Positions 6,596 through 6,697 of a stretch of 6,697 nucleotides of DNA are shown one piece after another. The DNA is from Acidimicrobiales bacterium (lineage in GTDB: Bacteria > Actinomycetota > Acidimicrobiia > Acidimicrobiales > SZUA-35), in assembly GCA_024641625.1 (NCBI GenBank), contig JAHECQ010000166.1:1-6697 (forward strand). Reading direction: 5' to 3'. The notes beneath the pieces were generated by a model. That model saw only the letters and a program-made list of their open reading frames with translations, was not told where the DNA came from and ran no database searches. Numbering within the stretch: position 1 is the first letter of the stretch; the number at the start of each line of letters is the position of its first letter. The position numbers and the translations under genes were made by a program.

Positions 6596-6697
6596 ATTAA
6601 AACAGCGGCTTCATGTAGAGGGCTTTGTGAAAGCACTATTAATTTAGCGGCACTGTGGATGATGTGATCGGAAGAGAGAGGTAGTCTGGTGTCGATG

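Larger units (their letters stand above)
6532..6697. promoter_or_regulatory. A+T-rich leader or divergent intergenic region upstream of mrpA
   Basis: No protein-coding gene is convincing here. Base composition drops sharply: positions 6541-6600 contain 15 G/C out of 60, against roughly two thirds in the genes. On the minus strand TAAGAT (6546-6541) could be a -10 element ending 9 bases before the mrpA ATG at 6531, which would give a very short or no leader and would explain the missing ribosome site; no good -35 is visible at the usual distance. A second candidate, TATTAT (6592-6587), is a better -10 match but also lacks a -35. Several inverted repeats overlap these positions, so a regulator binding site is plausible. 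Near the right edge, GAGAGAGG (6674-6681) lies 7 bases before a plus-strand GTG (6689), so a divergent gene could begin there. Whether this stretch is genuine chromosomal context is uncertain because of an adapter-like 11-mer near the edge. Confidence 0.4.

Noticed and set aside
6622..6634. Inverted repeat GCTTT-GTG-AAAGC as a terminator or operator
   Set aside because: Five-pair stem with a three-base loop and no T-run on either side; could easily occur by chance.
1..6697. CRISPR arrays, tRNA or rRNA genes, insertion sequences, defence or other new systems
   Set aside because: No regularly spaced repeats, tRNA-like folds, transposase motifs or unexplained coding capacity were seen; nearly the whole window is accounted for by eight genes.

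Overview
The window is a high-GC chromosomal segment (roughly two thirds G+C through the genes, by eye) with third-codon-position G/C bias, GTG starts and tightly packed genes. This fits an actinobacterium; Acidimicrobiia is my guess from codon and protein style, but the sequence alone does not prove the lineage. All recognised genes lie on the minus strand and read from right to left.

Layout from right to left (direction of transcription): positions 6532-6697 are a non-coding leader or divergent intergenic region, much richer in A+T than the rest and carrying several inverted repeats. From 6531 down to 844 runs a complete seven-gene Mrp (Mnh/Sha) cation/proton antiporter operon in the order mrpA-B-C-D-E-F-G. 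Every one of the six gene junctions is a 4-base ATGA or GTGA overlap. After a 55-base gap without a terminator, an FAD-dependent amine-oxidase-fold protein of the COG2907 type starts at 788 and runs off the left edge. It is an incomplete gene lacking its C-terminal part.

Function: MrpA and MrpD are the two large NuoL/M/N-like proton-channel subunits. MrpC is NuoK-like, MrpA also carries the C-terminal MbhD/MbhE-like segment, and MrpB, E, F and G are the small accessory subunits. All seven are needed in characterised systems to form one membrane complex that exchanges cytoplasmic Na+ (or other monovalent cations) for external H+ using the proton motive force, giving salt and alkali tolerance. 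The lack of hydrogenase, NuoB/D or other redox subunits next to it argues for a stand-alone Mrp antiporter rather than an Mbh/Mbx/complex-I relative.

The operon is ordinary in gene content and order, and I see no undescribed system. The points worth a second look are the dyad-rich A+T leader with an apparently leaderless mrpA start, the composition change and adapter-like 11-mer near the right edge (possible assembly artefact), an Asp-to-Asn change in the conserved MrpC motif, an altered MrpG signature, and the unexplained pairing of the antiporter with a COG2907 flavoprotein.
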